From assembly GCA_005787645.1 (NCBI GenBank), contig SYAM01000038.1, forward strand, positions 1-35,674: 35,674 nt of DNA. The letters run 5' to 3'. Position 1 is the stretch's first letter, and each line of letters starts with the position of its first letter. This DNA is from Actinomycetota bacterium (GTDB taxonomy: Bacteria > Actinomycetota > Actinomycetes > Nanopelagicales > Nanopelagicaceae). Below the pieces are notes generated by a model, which did no database searches, was not told the DNA's origin, and was given only the letters and a program-made list of their open reading frames with translations. Both the position numbers and the translations under genes were made by a program. Below, in pieces: positions 17,784-27,850 of the stretch.

Positions 17784-18451
17784 CGTTTAGGGATCTTTCG
17801 CATATTTGGAAGTGGACCTTTAGGCATTGGCAATTTTGCTCCGCCTACAGATTTCTCGCGCGCTCTCGCTTCACGAAGTTGGGACTTGGTTAATTTCTTA
17901 GGAAGTTTCTTGAGGTGCTTCTGTAACTTGCGAAGTGGAACCCTTCCCTCACCTTCGCCGACGAGCACTTCATGAACTGGGACTCCAGAGAGGAATCGCT
18001 CCATCTTTCGGCGTTCGTCAGTCATCATCACGCGCACTGCATTTGTTCCTTCACCTGTCACTACGACTCCGGCTCGACCGAGGCTGCGATGCACCAGATC
18101 TTGATTGCGTGCGACTTGAACTCCGGCAGTAGTGGTCCATCCTTTACGAATGGACATGAGGACGCTTGCCCCTGCTCCAACTTGATCTTCGATTGATGAA
18201 TAAGCAGCAGATTCGGCTAAGCGAGAGAAGATAAAAAGGGTGAGAATGATGGCGAAAGGAATGGTCATTAAGGAGAGGTAAATTGTCCGCCCCAGTATGA
18301 CTCCAATGCCTATTCCCACTGCCATGACCAGAGCGAAGACGACTGTGAGCAGAACAGGTAGGAGTGGACGAGCCTCGCGCGTTACACGGTAGGCCTGCCT
18401 CAGAGTCTTAATCCACTCTGGTGATTTACGTGGTTTCTTCTCGCGCGCCAT
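17780..18451 (-). CDS. DUF4191 domain-containing membrane protein
   Basis: Two TM segments then YSSIEDQVGAGASVLMSIRKGWTTTAGVQVARNQDLVHRSLGRAGVVVTGEG, characteristic of the actinobacterial DUF4191 family near lipA. Confidence 0.88.
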   Translation of the reverse strand: MAREKKPRKSPEWIKTLRQAYRVTREARPLLPVLLTVVFALVMAVGIGIGVILGRTIYLSLMTIPFAIILTLFIFSRLAESAAYSSIEDQVGAGASVLMSIRKGWTTTAGVQVARNQDLVHRSLGRAGVVVTGEGTNAVRVMMTDERRKMERFLSGVPVHEVLVGEGEGRVPLRKLQKHLKKLPKKLTKSQLREARAREKSVGGAKLPMPKGPLPNMRKIPKR

Positions 18452-18461
18452 GTCCTAAAGG

Positions 18462-19178
18462 TTACCCTCTCTCTCCCTCGACCTCTTCCAGGGTAGGTGC
18501 GCTTCCACCTAGACGAGCCGGCGCCCACCATTGCCCCCGATGCTCATCAGGATATTCAGCTTGCACTTTCCGGAGCAATTTCTCCAAAGCTGACTTAATC
18601 TGCCCTTCAGCGCTCTCCACCTCTGTTTCACGAGTGAAAATAAGGGGTTCACCGACATAAATAGATATCGGGAATTTATTCCTGCGAAAATCTCGTTTTC
18701 GCCCCTTAGTCCAGATTCGTTGGCTTCCCCAAACAATCGTAGGAAAGACTGGAACGTTGGCGCCAATCGCCAAACGGGCGGCTCCAGATTTCATCGATTT
18801 AATCTCGAAACTTTTCGAGATTGTCGCTTCGGGGAAGATGCCGACTATTTCACCAGCCTTGAGCGCGCGCAGTGCAGCAACAAACGATCCCGATCCTGAA
18901 TTGCGATCCACGCTGATGTGATGCATACCGCGCATAAGCGGGCCAGCAATCTTGTTATCAAAGATCTGCTTCTTGGCCATGTAGCGGACGTATCGCTTCG
19001 CCGGCAAGGCCGCTGTTCCCGAGAGCGCAAAATCGAGATAACCAACGTGGTTGATTGCTAGGACCGCACCACCGGTGCGTGGGATGTTTTCTTCACCTTT
19101 GATAATCAATCGTAAGCCCAGGTACTTCCATAGAAGCCGGACGACGAGAATGACTACTGGGTAGACCCGATCAGTCAT
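18462..19178 (-). CDS. Lysophospholipid/1-acylglycerol-3-phosphate acyltransferase family protein
   Basis: [51 protein letters not shown] at 19178 overlaps the lipA stop (ATGACTGA). Confidence 0.88.
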   Translation of the reverse strand: MTDRVYPVVILVVRLLWKYLGLRLIIKGEENIPRTGGAVLAINHVGYLDFALSGTAALPAKRYVRYMAKKQIFDNKIAGPLMRGMHHISVDRNSGSGSFVAALRALKAGEIVGIFPEATISKSFEIKSMKSGAARLAIGANVPVFPTIVWGSQRIWTKGRKRDFRRNKFPISIYVGEPLIFTRETEVESAEGQIKSALEKLLRKVQAEYPDEHRGQWWAPARLGGSAPTLEEVEGERG

Positions 19179-20115
19179 GTGCGGAGAACGCCTGCTTAGC
19201 ATCTCTGGCCTGTACATATAACTTTCCTGCTCGATAACTTGAACGGACTAATGGTCCACTCATCACTCCAGCAAATCCAATCTCTTTCGCAAGAGCGGCT
19301 AATTCCACAAACTCCTCAGGTTTTACCCAACGCTCGACTGGGTGATGCTTCGCGGTAGGTCGTAGATATTGGGTGATGGTGATCAAATCACAACCTGCCT
19401 GATGGAGATTTACCAGCGCTTCTTCGATTTCCGCTCGCGTCTCACCTAATCCGAGGATGAGATTGGATTTTGTGATGAGCCCAAAGTTTCGTGCCTGTGA
19501 GATGACATCTAATGAACGTTCATACGTGAATGCAGGTCGGATTTGGCGAAATATTCGTGGCACTGTCTCAAGGTTATGTGCAAATACTTCGGGGCGAGCG
19601 GCGAAGACCTGTTCGAGCAATTCAGGTCGGGCATTGAAGTCGGGCGCGAGCATCTCGACGCCGCAACCCGGCACCAATTCGTGGATTTTGATAATCGTTT
19701 CGGCATAGAGCCAAGCGCCTTCGTCATCTAAATCATCGCGAGCAACTCCAGTAACCGTTGCGTAACGAAGCTCCATCTTTGCCACCGACTCTGCCACGCG
19801 TCGTGGTTCATCGCGATCAAGGGGGAGGGGCTTTCCAGTATCGATATTGCAAAAATCGCAGCGCCGGGTGCAGACCGAACCTCCGATGAGGAAGGTTGCT
19901 TCACGATCTTCCCAACATTCGAAGATGTTCGGGCATGCTGCTTCTTGGCAGACTGTATGTAACCCCTCGCCAGAAACTAGTGAGCGAAGACTTGTGTATT
20001 CCGGTCCCATTTTTGCTTTGGTCTTAATCCATTCAGGTTTTCTTTCGATGGGAGTTTGAGCATTGCGAGCTTCGATTCGCAATAAGCGTCTTCCATCAGG
20101 AGCGGGCGCGTTCAT
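19171..20115 (-). CDS. lipA: Lipoyl synthase
   Basis: [37 protein letters not shown] (auxiliary and radical-SAM CxxxCxxC clusters), [31 protein letters not shown]. Confidence 0.97.
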   Translation of the reverse strand: MNAPAPDGRRLLRIEARNAQTPIERKPEWIKTKAKMGPEYTSLRSLVSGEGLHTVCQEAACPNIFECWEDREATFLIGGSVCTRRCDFCNIDTGKPLPLDRDEPRRVAESVAKMELRYATVTGVARDDLDDEGAWLYAETIIKIHELVPGCGVEMLAPDFNARPELLEQVFAARPEVFAHNLETVPRIFRQIRPAFTYERSLDVISQARNFGLITKSNLILGLGETRAEIEEALVNLHQAGCDLITITQYLRPTAKHHPVERWVKPEEFVELAALAKEIGFAGVMSGPLVRSSYRAGKLYVQARDAKQAFSAHD

Positions 20116-20759
20116 GCAAGAACTCTCTCAAACTCGATAGCCAATTCCTCTGAGACAATCGGAATGACTTCTGCAAGGCTCACAACTCTGCCAAGTTCAG
20201 CACTCATGGAGGTGCTCATCACATCAGGAATTCCACACGGGATTATTCGCTCGAAATAGGAGAGATCAGGATTGACATTGAGTGCGAAGCCATGGGTAAC
20301 AATCCCTTTCGCCACACGGATTCCAATAGCCGCAATTTTGCGCTCTCCCCGTGAATCATTTAACCAGACACCAGAGTTATCGCAGATCTGACGTCCCTGA
20401 ATACCAAAATGTTTGAGCGCAGATATAAGAGCGCGCTCAAGGGTGCGAACAAAATCAACCACTTTGGTCGGTTCCTTTAATTTCACGACTGGATAGCCAA
20501 CAAGTTGCCCGGGACCATGCCAGGTGATTTTTCCTCCGCGATCAACATCGATAACCGGAACACCATTTATCGGACGTTCATGATCTTGCGTCCTTCGCCC
20601 CGCGGTATAGACCGATGGATGTTCGAGCAATAAAAGCGTTGATTGCGCAGTTCCACTAAGAATTTTATCGTGGAGATCTCGCTGGATGTGCAGCGCATCT
20701 TCATACTCAATAAGGCCAAGGTTGCGCACAAGAAACCGTGAGTCCGTCACAACCGCCAT
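20112..20759 (-). CDS. lipB: Lipoyl(octanoyl) transferase
   Basis: [77 protein letters not shown] at 20759 sits 7 nt after TAGGCT (ORF track start 20786). Confidence 0.95.
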   Translation of the reverse strand: MAVVTDSRFLVRNLGLIEYEDALHIQRDLHDKILSGTAQSTLLLLEHPSVYTAGRRTQDHERPINGVPVIDVDRGGKITWHGPGQLVGYPVVKLKEPTKVVDFVRTLERALISALKHFGIQGRQICDNSGVWLNDSRGERKIAAIGIRVAKGIVTHGFALNVNPDLSYFERIIPCGIPDVMSTSMSAELGRVVSLAEVIPIVSEELAIEFERVLA

Positions 20760-20872
20760 AGGCAATAGCCTACTCAAGAGGGGCAAATCGAAGGTATTTC
20801 TCCTGTTGGCGCTAGGATTTGCAGGTGCTCATCACAAGGTATTGATGCTTGAATTGAGAGGAATTTCGCCCC

Positions 20873-23068
20873 GTGTCTAATGAAATGAATACATCTACGC
20901 TCGCGCACCGAACCGGTCGTGCTCGCAAGGGTCTCTGGATCGCCATCGTCGTTGTTTTCGGATGGATGGCAATCGGCGGGATATCAGGGCCGGTCTTCTC
21001 CAAGATCTCAACGGTGCAGGAGAACGACAACTCTGCATTCTTGCCAGAGAGCGCCGAATCGACGATCGCAAGCAAGATTACGGTTAAGTTCTCCAACCAG
21101 TCTTCTGATCTTCTACCGACCCTACTTCTGGCGGTGGGTAATGTGAGCCCAGAGAGTAATCCGCAACTTTTTGCAAAACTCAACTCCTACGCAGGCGCTC
21201 TTGGAGCACAAATCCTTCCCGAATCGAAAAAACCGCTTCGAGAGTACTTCATTGCTGGCGCCCCGCTCCAAGCCATTCCATCTGCAGATGGCAAGGCGGT
21301 GTTAATCAACGTTCAACTTAATTCAAAGATCGCTGGCGAGAATATCGACGAGGAGCCCATCCTTCCGTTGATAATCGATTTTATTCGTGAGGACCTAGAG
21401 GAGAATTTTGGTGGAGATTCAATTGAAACTCACGTCACGGGACCTGGTGGAATCTTTGCGGATCTCTTTGGGGCGTTTGGTTCGATTGATACCCGATTGC
21501 TATCTACCACTCTGATTGTCGTCGCCATTATTTTGATTATTGTGTATCGCTCACCTTTCCTTTGGACCATCCCGCTCTTCACAGCTGCGCTCGCGCTTGC
21601 CTTTGCAACCATGATTGTCTACTACCTTGCAAAAGCAGACATCATCGATCTCAACGGTCAGACTCAAGGAATCCTTGACGTACTCGTACTTGGAGCAGCA
21701 ACCGACTATGCGCTTCTCCTAATTTCACGTTATCGAGAGGAACTTCATCTTCACCAATCGTGCTTCACTGCAATGCGCGTTGCTCTGCGAGGAGTGGTTG
21801 AGCCAATTCTGGCCTCCGGCTCAACTGTGATTGCAGGTTTAATGGTCCTCTTATTGAGCGACCTTTCAAGTAATCGAGGTTTAGGTCCAGTTGGTTCGAT
21901 CGGTATTGCATGTGCCATGTTTGCCGCGCTCACCTTGCTTCCTGCAGCGCTAGTCTTGGTCGGACGTTGGGTGTTCTGGCCAAAGAAGCCAAAGTTTGAT
22001 TCAGAGGACGAGAAACTCTCCGGTTTGTGGTCAAAGGTTGGGAATTTGGTGGATAGAAAACCAAAGCCTGTCTGGATCAGCACCGCGATCCTCTTAGTGA
22101 TTTTTGCTGGCTTCTCGTTTACCTTGAAATCTGATGGATTGGCGCAAACCGACGCGTTCACGACGCGACCTGATTCCGTGATTGGCCTTGAGAAACTGGG
22201 GGAGCACTTCCCTAGTGGAGAAGGAACGCCGGTAGAGGTAGTGGTCAAAGAGAGTGATCTCCAGCGGTCAATTTCTGCGATCTCTCAGGTCAAGAATGTG
22301 GCATCGGTAGTCCCCGTCACCAATTTTGACGTAGCAACAATGACTCCGACCAAAGATGTGAAAGTGGTAGACGGTAATGTTTTGCTCTACGCAACCCTTT
22401 CAGTTGCCGCTGATTCCACAGAAGCAAAGAACACTATCCCGCTCATCAGGGAAGCGGCAAAATCCATAAATTCAACAAGTCTTGTCGGTGGTCAGACTGC
22501 GATTGGTTATGATGTCGATCAATCATCTAAGCGCGATAATCGCGTGATTATCCCGATCGTACTTCTCCTCATCGCTCTGATTCTCGGGTTGCTCTTACGA
22601 AGTATTTTTGCTGCAGCACTACTACTGGTAACAGTCGTACTCTCATTCTTTGCAACTCTTGGTGTATGTGCGCTGGTCTTCGAGTATGTCTTCGGCTTTG
22701 AAGGCACAGATGCGAGTTTCCCACTCTTTGCATTTGTCTTCCTCGTAGCATTGGGTATCGATTACAACATCTTCCTGATGACTCGTGTCCGTGAAGAAGC
22801 GCAGAAGATTGGCACGAAGGCTGGAGTCATTCGTGGTCTCACTGTCACCGGTGGAGTCATCACCTCAGCAGGAATCGTGCTGGCGGCAACTTTTGGTGTC
22901 CTTGGCGTTTTGCCACTTGTATTCCTCGCCGAACTTGGTTTTGCGGTGGCATTTGGAGTATTGCTCGACACCATCGTTGTTCGTTCACTCTTGGTGCCTG
23001 CGTTAGTTCGAATTTTTGGCAAGAAGATTTGGTGGCCATCCAAACTCTCCAAGGTTGGTATCGATTGA
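20873..23068 (+). CDS. MMPL family (RND-like) transporter
   Basis: 731 aa, repeated multi-TM blocks; LDVLVLGAATDYALLLISRYREEL and FVFLVALGIDYNIFLMTRVREEA motifs. Confidence 0.93.
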   Translation: MSNEMNTSTLAHRTGRARKGLWIAIVVVFGWMAIGGISGPVFSKISTVQENDNSAFLPESAESTIASKITVKFSNQSSDLLPTLLLAVGNVSPESNPQLFAKLNSYAGALGAQILPESKKPLREYFIAGAPLQAIPSADGKAVLINVQLNSKIAGENIDEEPILPLIIDFIREDLEENFGGDSIETHVTGPGGIFADLFGAFGSIDTRLLSTTLIVVAIILIIVYRSPFLWTIPLFTAALALAFATMIVYYLAKADIIDLNGQTQGILDVLVLGAATDYALLLISRYREELHLHQSCFTAMRVALRGVVEPILASGSTVIAGLMVLLLSDLSSNRGLGPVGSIGIACAMFAALTLLPAALVLVGRWVFWPKKPKFDSEDEKLSGLWSKVGNLVDRKPKPVWISTAILLVIFAGFSFTLKSDGLAQTDAFTTRPDSVIGLEKLGEHFPSGEGTPVEVVVKESDLQRSISAISQVKNVASVVPVTNFDVATMTPTKDVKVVDGNVLLYATLSVAADSTEAKNTIPLIREAAKSINSTSLVGGQTAIGYDVDQSSKRDNRVIIPIVLLLIALILGLLLRSIFAAALLLVTVVLSFFATLGVCALVFEYVFGFEGTDASFPLFAFVFLVALGIDYNIFLMTRVREEAQKIGTKAGVIRGLTVTGGVITSAGIVLAATFGVLGVLPLVFLAELGFAVAFGVLLDTIVVRSLLVPALVRIFGKKIWWPSKLSKVGID

Positions 23069-24087
23069 GTTCGCTACGAGTTGGATTAGTTGGATATGGG
23101 TTAGGTGGTCGGGTTTTTCACGCACCTCTTCTGGTGGGGGCAGGGTTTGAAATCGGAGCAATCCTTACCAATTCGCCCGAGCGAAGTTCTCAGGCAAAGA
23201 GGGATTTTCCAAGCGCGATAATCGTCTCAACTCTGGACGAGTTACTGTCATCTACTCCAGATGTAGTGGTCATCTCTTCGGCAAATCACGTGCATGCCGA
23301 GCAAGCGCTCGCAAGTATTGCTGCGGGAGTGGCAACAATCATTGATAAACCCGTTGGCCGAGACCTGCCAGAAACCAAAGCAATCTTTAGCGCTGCTGAG
23401 AGCGCAGGAGTAAAGGTATGCGCCTTCTTCAACCGTCGGTGGGATAGCGATGCCCTGACCCTAAAAAGGGTGATTCGCGAGAGATCTCTCGGTTCGATTC
23501 ACCGCTTTGAATCCAGGTTCGAAAGATATAAACCTGAAATCGCTAATTTCGGATGGCGGGATGCGAGCGATCGCGAATCCGGTGGAGGATGGTTATTAGA
23601 TATCCAAACTCATTTGGTTGCTGGAGCGCTTGATCTTTTTGGACCTGCGGAGGTGGGTTTTGCTTCGATGCGTAATATTCGTGGCGCCTCCGATGATGAT
23701 GTGATCATCGTGCTCCACCATTTGATGGGAGTGGATTCTTATCTCACTGCAAGTGCGGTTGCCGGATTCACAGGTCCGCGAGTGCGTTTATCTGCTCGAG
23801 GCGGAACCGTCGTTATAGATGATCTTGATCCTCAGGAGGATTTGCTCAAGAGTGGAAAAATTCCCCATGGTGGTAAATGGTCGATGTCTACTCAATCGCA
23901 AGCGAAGCTTTATCGAGGAGATAACAGTTCCTTTGAAGAGATCCCTGCCGAGAATGGGAGCTATGTCGATTTCTATCTCCAAGTACGGCGCGCGCTAGAG
24001 AGTGATGCACCCATGCCAGTACCAAATAAAGACGCACTTGAGGTTGCCCGCCTTATCGATATCGCCCGAGAGATATCACTGAGGTGA
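23065..24087 (+). CDS. Gfo/Idh/MocA family oxidoreductase
   Basis: RVGLVGYGLGGRVFHAPLL, IDKPVGRDLPETKAI, FNRRWDSDALTLKRVI; TTG start at 23065 overlapping the MMPL TGA (ORF track start 23029). Confidence 0.88.
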   Translation: MSSLRVGLVGYGLGGRVFHAPLLVGAGFEIGAILTNSPERSSQAKRDFPSAIIVSTLDELLSSTPDVVVISSANHVHAEQALASIAAGVATIIDKPVGRDLPETKAIFSAAESAGVKVCAFFNRRWDSDALTLKRVIRERSLGSIHRFESRFERYKPEIANFGWRDASDRESGGGWLLDIQTHLVAGALDLFGPAEVGFASMRNIRGASDDDVIIVLHHLMGVDSYLTASAVAGFTGPRVRLSARGGTVVIDDLDPQEDLLKSGKIPHGGKWSMSTQSQAKLYRGDNSSFEEIPAENGSYVDFYLQVRRALESDAPMPVPNKDALEVARLIDIAREISLR

Positions 24088-25256
24088 TTGTAGTAATTGG
24101 CGGCGGCCTAACAGGATTACGGGCTTCGCTGACCATACAAGAAAGTGGTCAACAGGTTCAGTTGATTGAGGGAAATAGCAATATTGGTGGACGAGTCTCT
24201 TCACAAGAGATCGATGGTTTCACAATTGATCGTGGGTTTCAGGTCATCAACCCCGGTTATCGGGAATTACAACGGCTTCATATTCGCACCCATTTCCACC
24301 CGATCCCCGCGGGTGCGGCAGCGATGGTCGGCGGACAGTGGCGCTTCTTTGGTGATCCGCGGCGAGAGATTCGAACGATTGTCGAAGCGCTCCCCAGCAT
24401 CGCAAGCAATCCGCTGCCCTTCTTTTCGCTGTTGCGTGCAGTCTTATTCGCCAGAATTGACGAAGGAGAGAGCGCGGCGACATTTCTCCAGCGAATCGGA
24501 ATAAATGGTGAAATTTATGATGCGATAGTCGAGCCTTTTCTTCGTGGTGTTTTTCTCATTGAACTAACGCAGGTAGATGCGAGATTTGCCAGGCGCGTAC
24601 TCCGTTCACTTTATCGCCAAGTTCCAGGCCTTCCCGACGGAGGCGTGCAAGCTCTCTCGCAGGAGCTACGTAATAGATTAAAATCCATTCATTGTGGTGA
24701 GTTGGTCCACGAGGTAACCCGCTCTGGAAAAGGATTCTCCGTAAGAACGGAGAGTTCGACAATCTCCGCTCGAAAAGTGATCGTTGCCGCAGATTACTCA
24801 AGTGCTCTAAAATTCTCAGATCATCTGCCGAGCATCCATCATGCTCGCTCGACTGCCTGGTATTTCACACTCGAACACCCGTTACATATGCAACACCAAC
24901 TCCACGTTGCATCATTGAATTCTGGGCCCATAGTCACGGCAATAGATCTTGCAGCTGTAGTGCCCAGTTATTCACCAGATGGTCGAGGCTTGCTCTCCGT
25001 CACAACTCTTGATACATGCGATGAATCTGCGGTGCGAAGTCAACTGGCAGAAATGTATGGCGAAGCGATAACTGGCGATCTCATCACTGTATTTGATATC
25101 GATAATGCGCTACCTATCCTTGCACCGGGAGCGAGTCGAAGCGGAATTCTTGAAGAAGATGGGCTGATCTTCGCAGGTGACTACCTCACCGAACCATCTC
25201 AGAATGGCGCGCTGCTATCAGGTCGTTTAGCGGGGGAATCTGCAATCAACAACTAA
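24084..25256 (+). CDS. FAD-dependent amine oxidase / protoporphyrinogen-oxidase-like oxidoreductase
   Basis: VIGGGLTGLRASLTIQESGQQVQLIEGNSNIGGRVSS dinucleotide fold, C-terminal LIFAGDYLTEPSQNGALLSGRLAGES; GTGA overlap with the previous gene. Confidence 0.87.
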   Translation: MIVVIGGGLTGLRASLTIQESGQQVQLIEGNSNIGGRVSSQEIDGFTIDRGFQVINPGYRELQRLHIRTHFHPIPAGAAAMVGGQWRFFGDPRREIRTIVEALPSIASNPLPFFSLLRAVLFARIDEGESAATFLQRIGINGEIYDAIVEPFLRGVFLIELTQVDARFARRVLRSLYRQVPGLPDGGVQALSQELRNRLKSIHCGELVHEVTRSGKGFSVRTESSTISARKVIVAADYSSALKFSDHLPSIHHARSTAWYFTLEHPLHMQHQLHVASLNSGPIVTAIDLAAVVPSYSPDGRGLLSVTTLDTCDESAVRSQLAEMYGEAITGDLITVFDIDNALPILAPGASRSGILEEDGLIFAGDYLTEPSQNGALLSGRLAGESAINN

Positions 25257-25276
25257 TGGTAATTCAGAGTGCAGGA

Positions 25277-26161
25277 TTAGTGTGCAGCCAATTTCGCTAA
25301 TGCTGGAGCAAGATGGGGGTGGTCAAAGGTAAAGCCTGCCTCATTGAGCCGTTCTGGGAGAACGCGTTTTGAACCGAGGATCTCGGTAGAGAATCCACCC
25401 AATGTGAGCTTGAGCGCGAAGCCTGGCACCGGCAGGAGCGCTGGCCTACGAAGCGCGCGAGCAAGAGCCGCAGTAAATTCACTATTCGTTGCTGGATTAG
25501 GGGCAGTGAGATTGATAGGCCCCGAAAGATCGCTGTCAATGAGGAAATCGATTGCGCGAACCTCATCATGAATAGTGATCCAGGACCACCATTGCTTTCC
25601 TGAGCCTAGTTTTCCTCCGAAGCCAAATTTGAAAAGCGGCATCATTCTTCCCAAGGCTCCGCCAGTGGGATCAAGGACTAGACCAGTACGTATCTTCACC
25701 GTTCTCACAGATGGAGCGCTATCAGCGGCGCGCTCCCACTCAAGACATACATGCGCAAGGAAATCATCCCCGCCACGATCGTTTTCAGTTACGGCACGAT
25801 TTCCCGTCTCTCCGTACCAGCCAATTGCACTTGATGAGACAAGTGATTTGATTTTCAATTCCTCGGCGGCATTGGCAATAGTTGTCGTTCCATAGAGTCG
25901 AGAATTGAGAATCTCACCCTTGTATGCGGTGCTCCACCGTTTATCTCCGACACCAGCGCCTGCAAGGTGCACAATCGAATCAACTCCTTCAAGGGCGACA
26001 AGATCCACCTTGCCCTCCATGGGATCCCAGAGCGCTTCATCCTTTGCTCGTGGTTCGCGTCGGACCAGTTTGATGACAGTGTCACCTTTCTCACGTAGGT
26101 GAGCAACAAGTGCCGAACCAATCAGACCTGAAGCGCCAGTAACTGCGATGGTCCGTGACAT
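25277..26161 (-). CDS. TIGR01777 family NAD-dependent epimerase (YfcH-like)
   Basis: IAVTGASGLIGSALVAHLREKGDTVIKLVRR, SIVHLAGAGVGDKRWS, SSSAIGWYGETGNRAVTE, WWSWITIHDEVRAIDFLI. Confidence 0.93.
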   Translation of the reverse strand: MSRTIAVTGASGLIGSALVAHLREKGDTVIKLVRREPRAKDEALWDPMEGKVDLVALEGVDSIVHLAGAGVGDKRWSTAYKGEILNSRLYGTTTIANAAEELKIKSLVSSSAIGWYGETGNRAVTENDRGGDDFLAHVCLEWERAADSAPSVRTVKIRTGLVLDPTGGALGRMMPLFKFGFGGKLGSGKQWWSWITIHDEVRAIDFLIDSDLSGPINLTAPNPATNSEFTAALARALRRPALLPVPGFALKLTLGGFSTEILGSKRVLPERLNEAGFTFDHPHLAPALAKLAAH

Positions 26162-26166
26162 CGCCT

Positions 26167-27816
26167 TTATATTCCTAAGTCAGCTTCGAAGCGACCAAGT
26201 TCTAAACGCTCTTTGAGCGTGCCCAAGAATCGTGCTGCATCGGCGCCGTCAACGATCCGATGGTCATAAGAGATTGCAAGGTAAACCATTGATCGGATCG
26301 CAATCTTCTCTTCACCATCACTCTCAGTAATGACGACTGGACGTTTCACAATCGAGCCAATTCCCAGAATTGCTACCTGAGGTTGGTTGATGATCGGGGT
26401 ATCAAAGAGCGCACCCCGACTTCCCGTGTTCGTAATTGTGAATGTGCCACCGCTTAATTCATCAGGATTGATCTTGCTTTCGCGGGTCCGTAATGCAACA
26501 TCATTGATTCGGCGGGCTAAACCACCGAGATTCAAGTCACCAGCATCTTTTATCACCGGAACGAGCAGGCCGCGTTCTGTATCTACGGCGATGCCAAGAT
26601 TCTCCGTGCCATGATAGACGATATTTTCACCATCAATCGAGGCATTCACGACTGGATGTTGTTTGAGCGCCTCACAGACTGCTACCGCAAAGAACGGCAG
26701 GAAAGTGAGGTTGACCCCTTCGCGCTCTTGGAAAGCGTTCTTTGCTTTTGCACGCAGTTTCGCAATCTTGGTCACATCTACCTCGATAACAGTGGTGAGT
26801 TGCGCAGCTGTTTGGAGCGATTCAACCATTCGCGAGGCGATGACTTTTCGCAAGCGCGTCATTGGAACACTCGTGCCGCGAAGTGGAGAGGTGGTAACGG
26901 TAGCTGCTGGACTTGATGGTGCGCTAACCGCCTGAACTGGAGCTGGCGTCACATTTGCAACCGGAGTCAGCGCGCGTGCTCGTTCAGCAGCATCGTAAAC
27001 ATCTTGTTTGCGAATCCGTCCACCAACGCCTGTTCCAGAGATGCTCGCAAGATCAACCTGAAGCTCTGCAGCAAGTTTTCGTACTAGTGGTGTTACGTAC
27101 GAATCAGATTCAACGCCTCTGCTCTGGGCAACCTGGGCAACCTGGGCAACCGGTGCGGGAATCGTATTCATGGGAGCGGGCTGTGCAGGAGCAGCAACAG
27201 GAGCAGCAACAGGAGCCGATGGAGCGCTCACTCCACCAGATGGAGTAATCGCAGCGAGTTTGCCGCCCACTGGGACCACAGAATCTGCAGGAGCAAAAAT
27301 CTCACTGACCGATCCAGCTACAGGAGAGGGGATTTCGGTATCAACTTTGTCGGTGGAGACTTCAAGGAGAGCTTCATCCATTGCGATGGATTCACCAACA
27401 TTCTTGAGCCAACGGGTAACAGTGCCTTCGGTGACGCTCTCACCAAGTGCTGGCATCACCACAATTTCTGCAGACTTTGCAGAGGTGTTAGCGCTCACAA
27501 CAGCTGGTACTGCTGGTGGAGCAGGAGTTGGCGCTGGCGTGGCTGGAGCAGGAGTTGAAAGCGGAGCCGCAGCGGGTGAACCATCATTGATGACGACTAA
27601 TTCGGCGCCCACCGGAACAGTTTGATCAACTGCAACGAGAATCTTTGCAACGGTGCCAGCGACGGGAGAGGGGATTTCGGTATCGACCTTGTCGGTCGAA
27701 ACCTCTAGGAGCGGTTCGTCGACTGCGACCTGATCGCCTTCATTCTTGAGCCAACGAGTAACGGTGCCTTCGGTCACGCTCTCACCAAGGGCTGGCATCA
27801 CCACATTAAATGACAT
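26167..27816 (-). CDS. sucB: 2-Oxoglutarate dehydrogenase E2 (dihydrolipoamide succinyltransferase), two lipoyl domains
   Basis: Two [20 protein letters not shown]...[17 protein letters not shown] lipoyl domains, E3-binding domain [33 protein letters not shown], catalytic [15 protein letters not shown]. Confidence 0.95.
   Translation of the reverse strand: MSFNVVMPALGESVTEGTVTRWLKNEGDQVAVDEPLLEVSTDKVDTEIPSPVAGTVAKILVAVDQTVPVGAELVVINDGSPAAAPLSTPAPATPAPTPAPPAVPAVVSANTSAKSAEIVVMPALGESVTEGTVTRWLKNVGESIAMDEALLEVSTDKVDTEIPSPVAGSVSEIFAPADSVVPVGGKLAAITPSGGVSAPSAPVAAPVAAPAQPAPMNTIPAPVAQVAQVAQSRGVESDSYVTPLVRKLAAELQVDLASISGTGVGGRIRKQDVYDAAERARALTPVANVTPAPVQAVSAPSSPAATVTTSPLRGTSVPMTRLRKVIASRMVESLQTAAQLTTVIEVDVTKIAKLRAKAKNAFQEREGVNLTFLPFFAVAVCEALKQHPVVNASIDGENIVYHGTENLGIAVDTERGLLVPVIKDAGDLNLGGLARRINDVALRTRESKINPDELSGGTFTITNTGSRGALFDTPIINQPQVAILGIGSIVKRPVVITESDGEEKIAIRSMVYLAISYDHRIVDGADAARFLGTLKERLELGRFEADLGI
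27124..27150. repeat. Three tandem copies of CTGGGCAAC in the sucB linker
   Basis: Exact 9-bp unit x3, encoding (VAQ)3 on the - strand. Confidence 0.9.
27187..27216. repeat. 12-bp tandem microrepeat AGGAGCAGCAAC (about 2.5 copies) in the sucB linker
   Basis: Direct reading: AGGAGCAGCAAC AGGAGCAGCAAC AGGAGC; Ala/Pro-rich interdomain linker. Confidence 0.85.
27322..27462 (-). repeat. Lipoyl-domain direct repeat, copy 2 (paired with 27664-27804, offset 342 bp)
   Basis: High nucleotide similarity with copy 1, including GGAGAGGGGATTTCGGTATC and GTGCCTTCGGT.ACGCTCTCACCAAG.GCTGGCATCACCAC. Confidence 0.8.
27664..27804 (-). repeat. Lipoyl-domain direct repeat, copy 1
   Basis: See the paired repeat 27322-27462. 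Confidence 0.8.
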
Positions 27817-27850
27817 CGTCTTCTCCTCTTATTCTCGCTAATCGTAATAA

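Noticed and set aside
17483-17893. 136-aa + strand ORF overlapping the RDD gene in another frame
   Set aside because: Alternative frame of the RDD gene running into the convergent DUF4191 gene; no conserved features.
21430-23052. Several - strand ORFs (165 aa, 96 aa and others) opposite the MMPL gene
   Set aside because: Antisense shadow frames of a well-supported transporter.
27124-27216. Short tandem repeats considered as CRISPR or intergenic satellite
   Set aside because: In-frame coding microrepeats inside the sucB linker; no spacers and no cas genes.
27170-27625. 151-aa Ala/Gly/Thr-rich ORF on the + strand
   Set aside because: Antisense to the sucB lipoyl/linker region; its composition is the reverse reading of the Ala/Pro linker.
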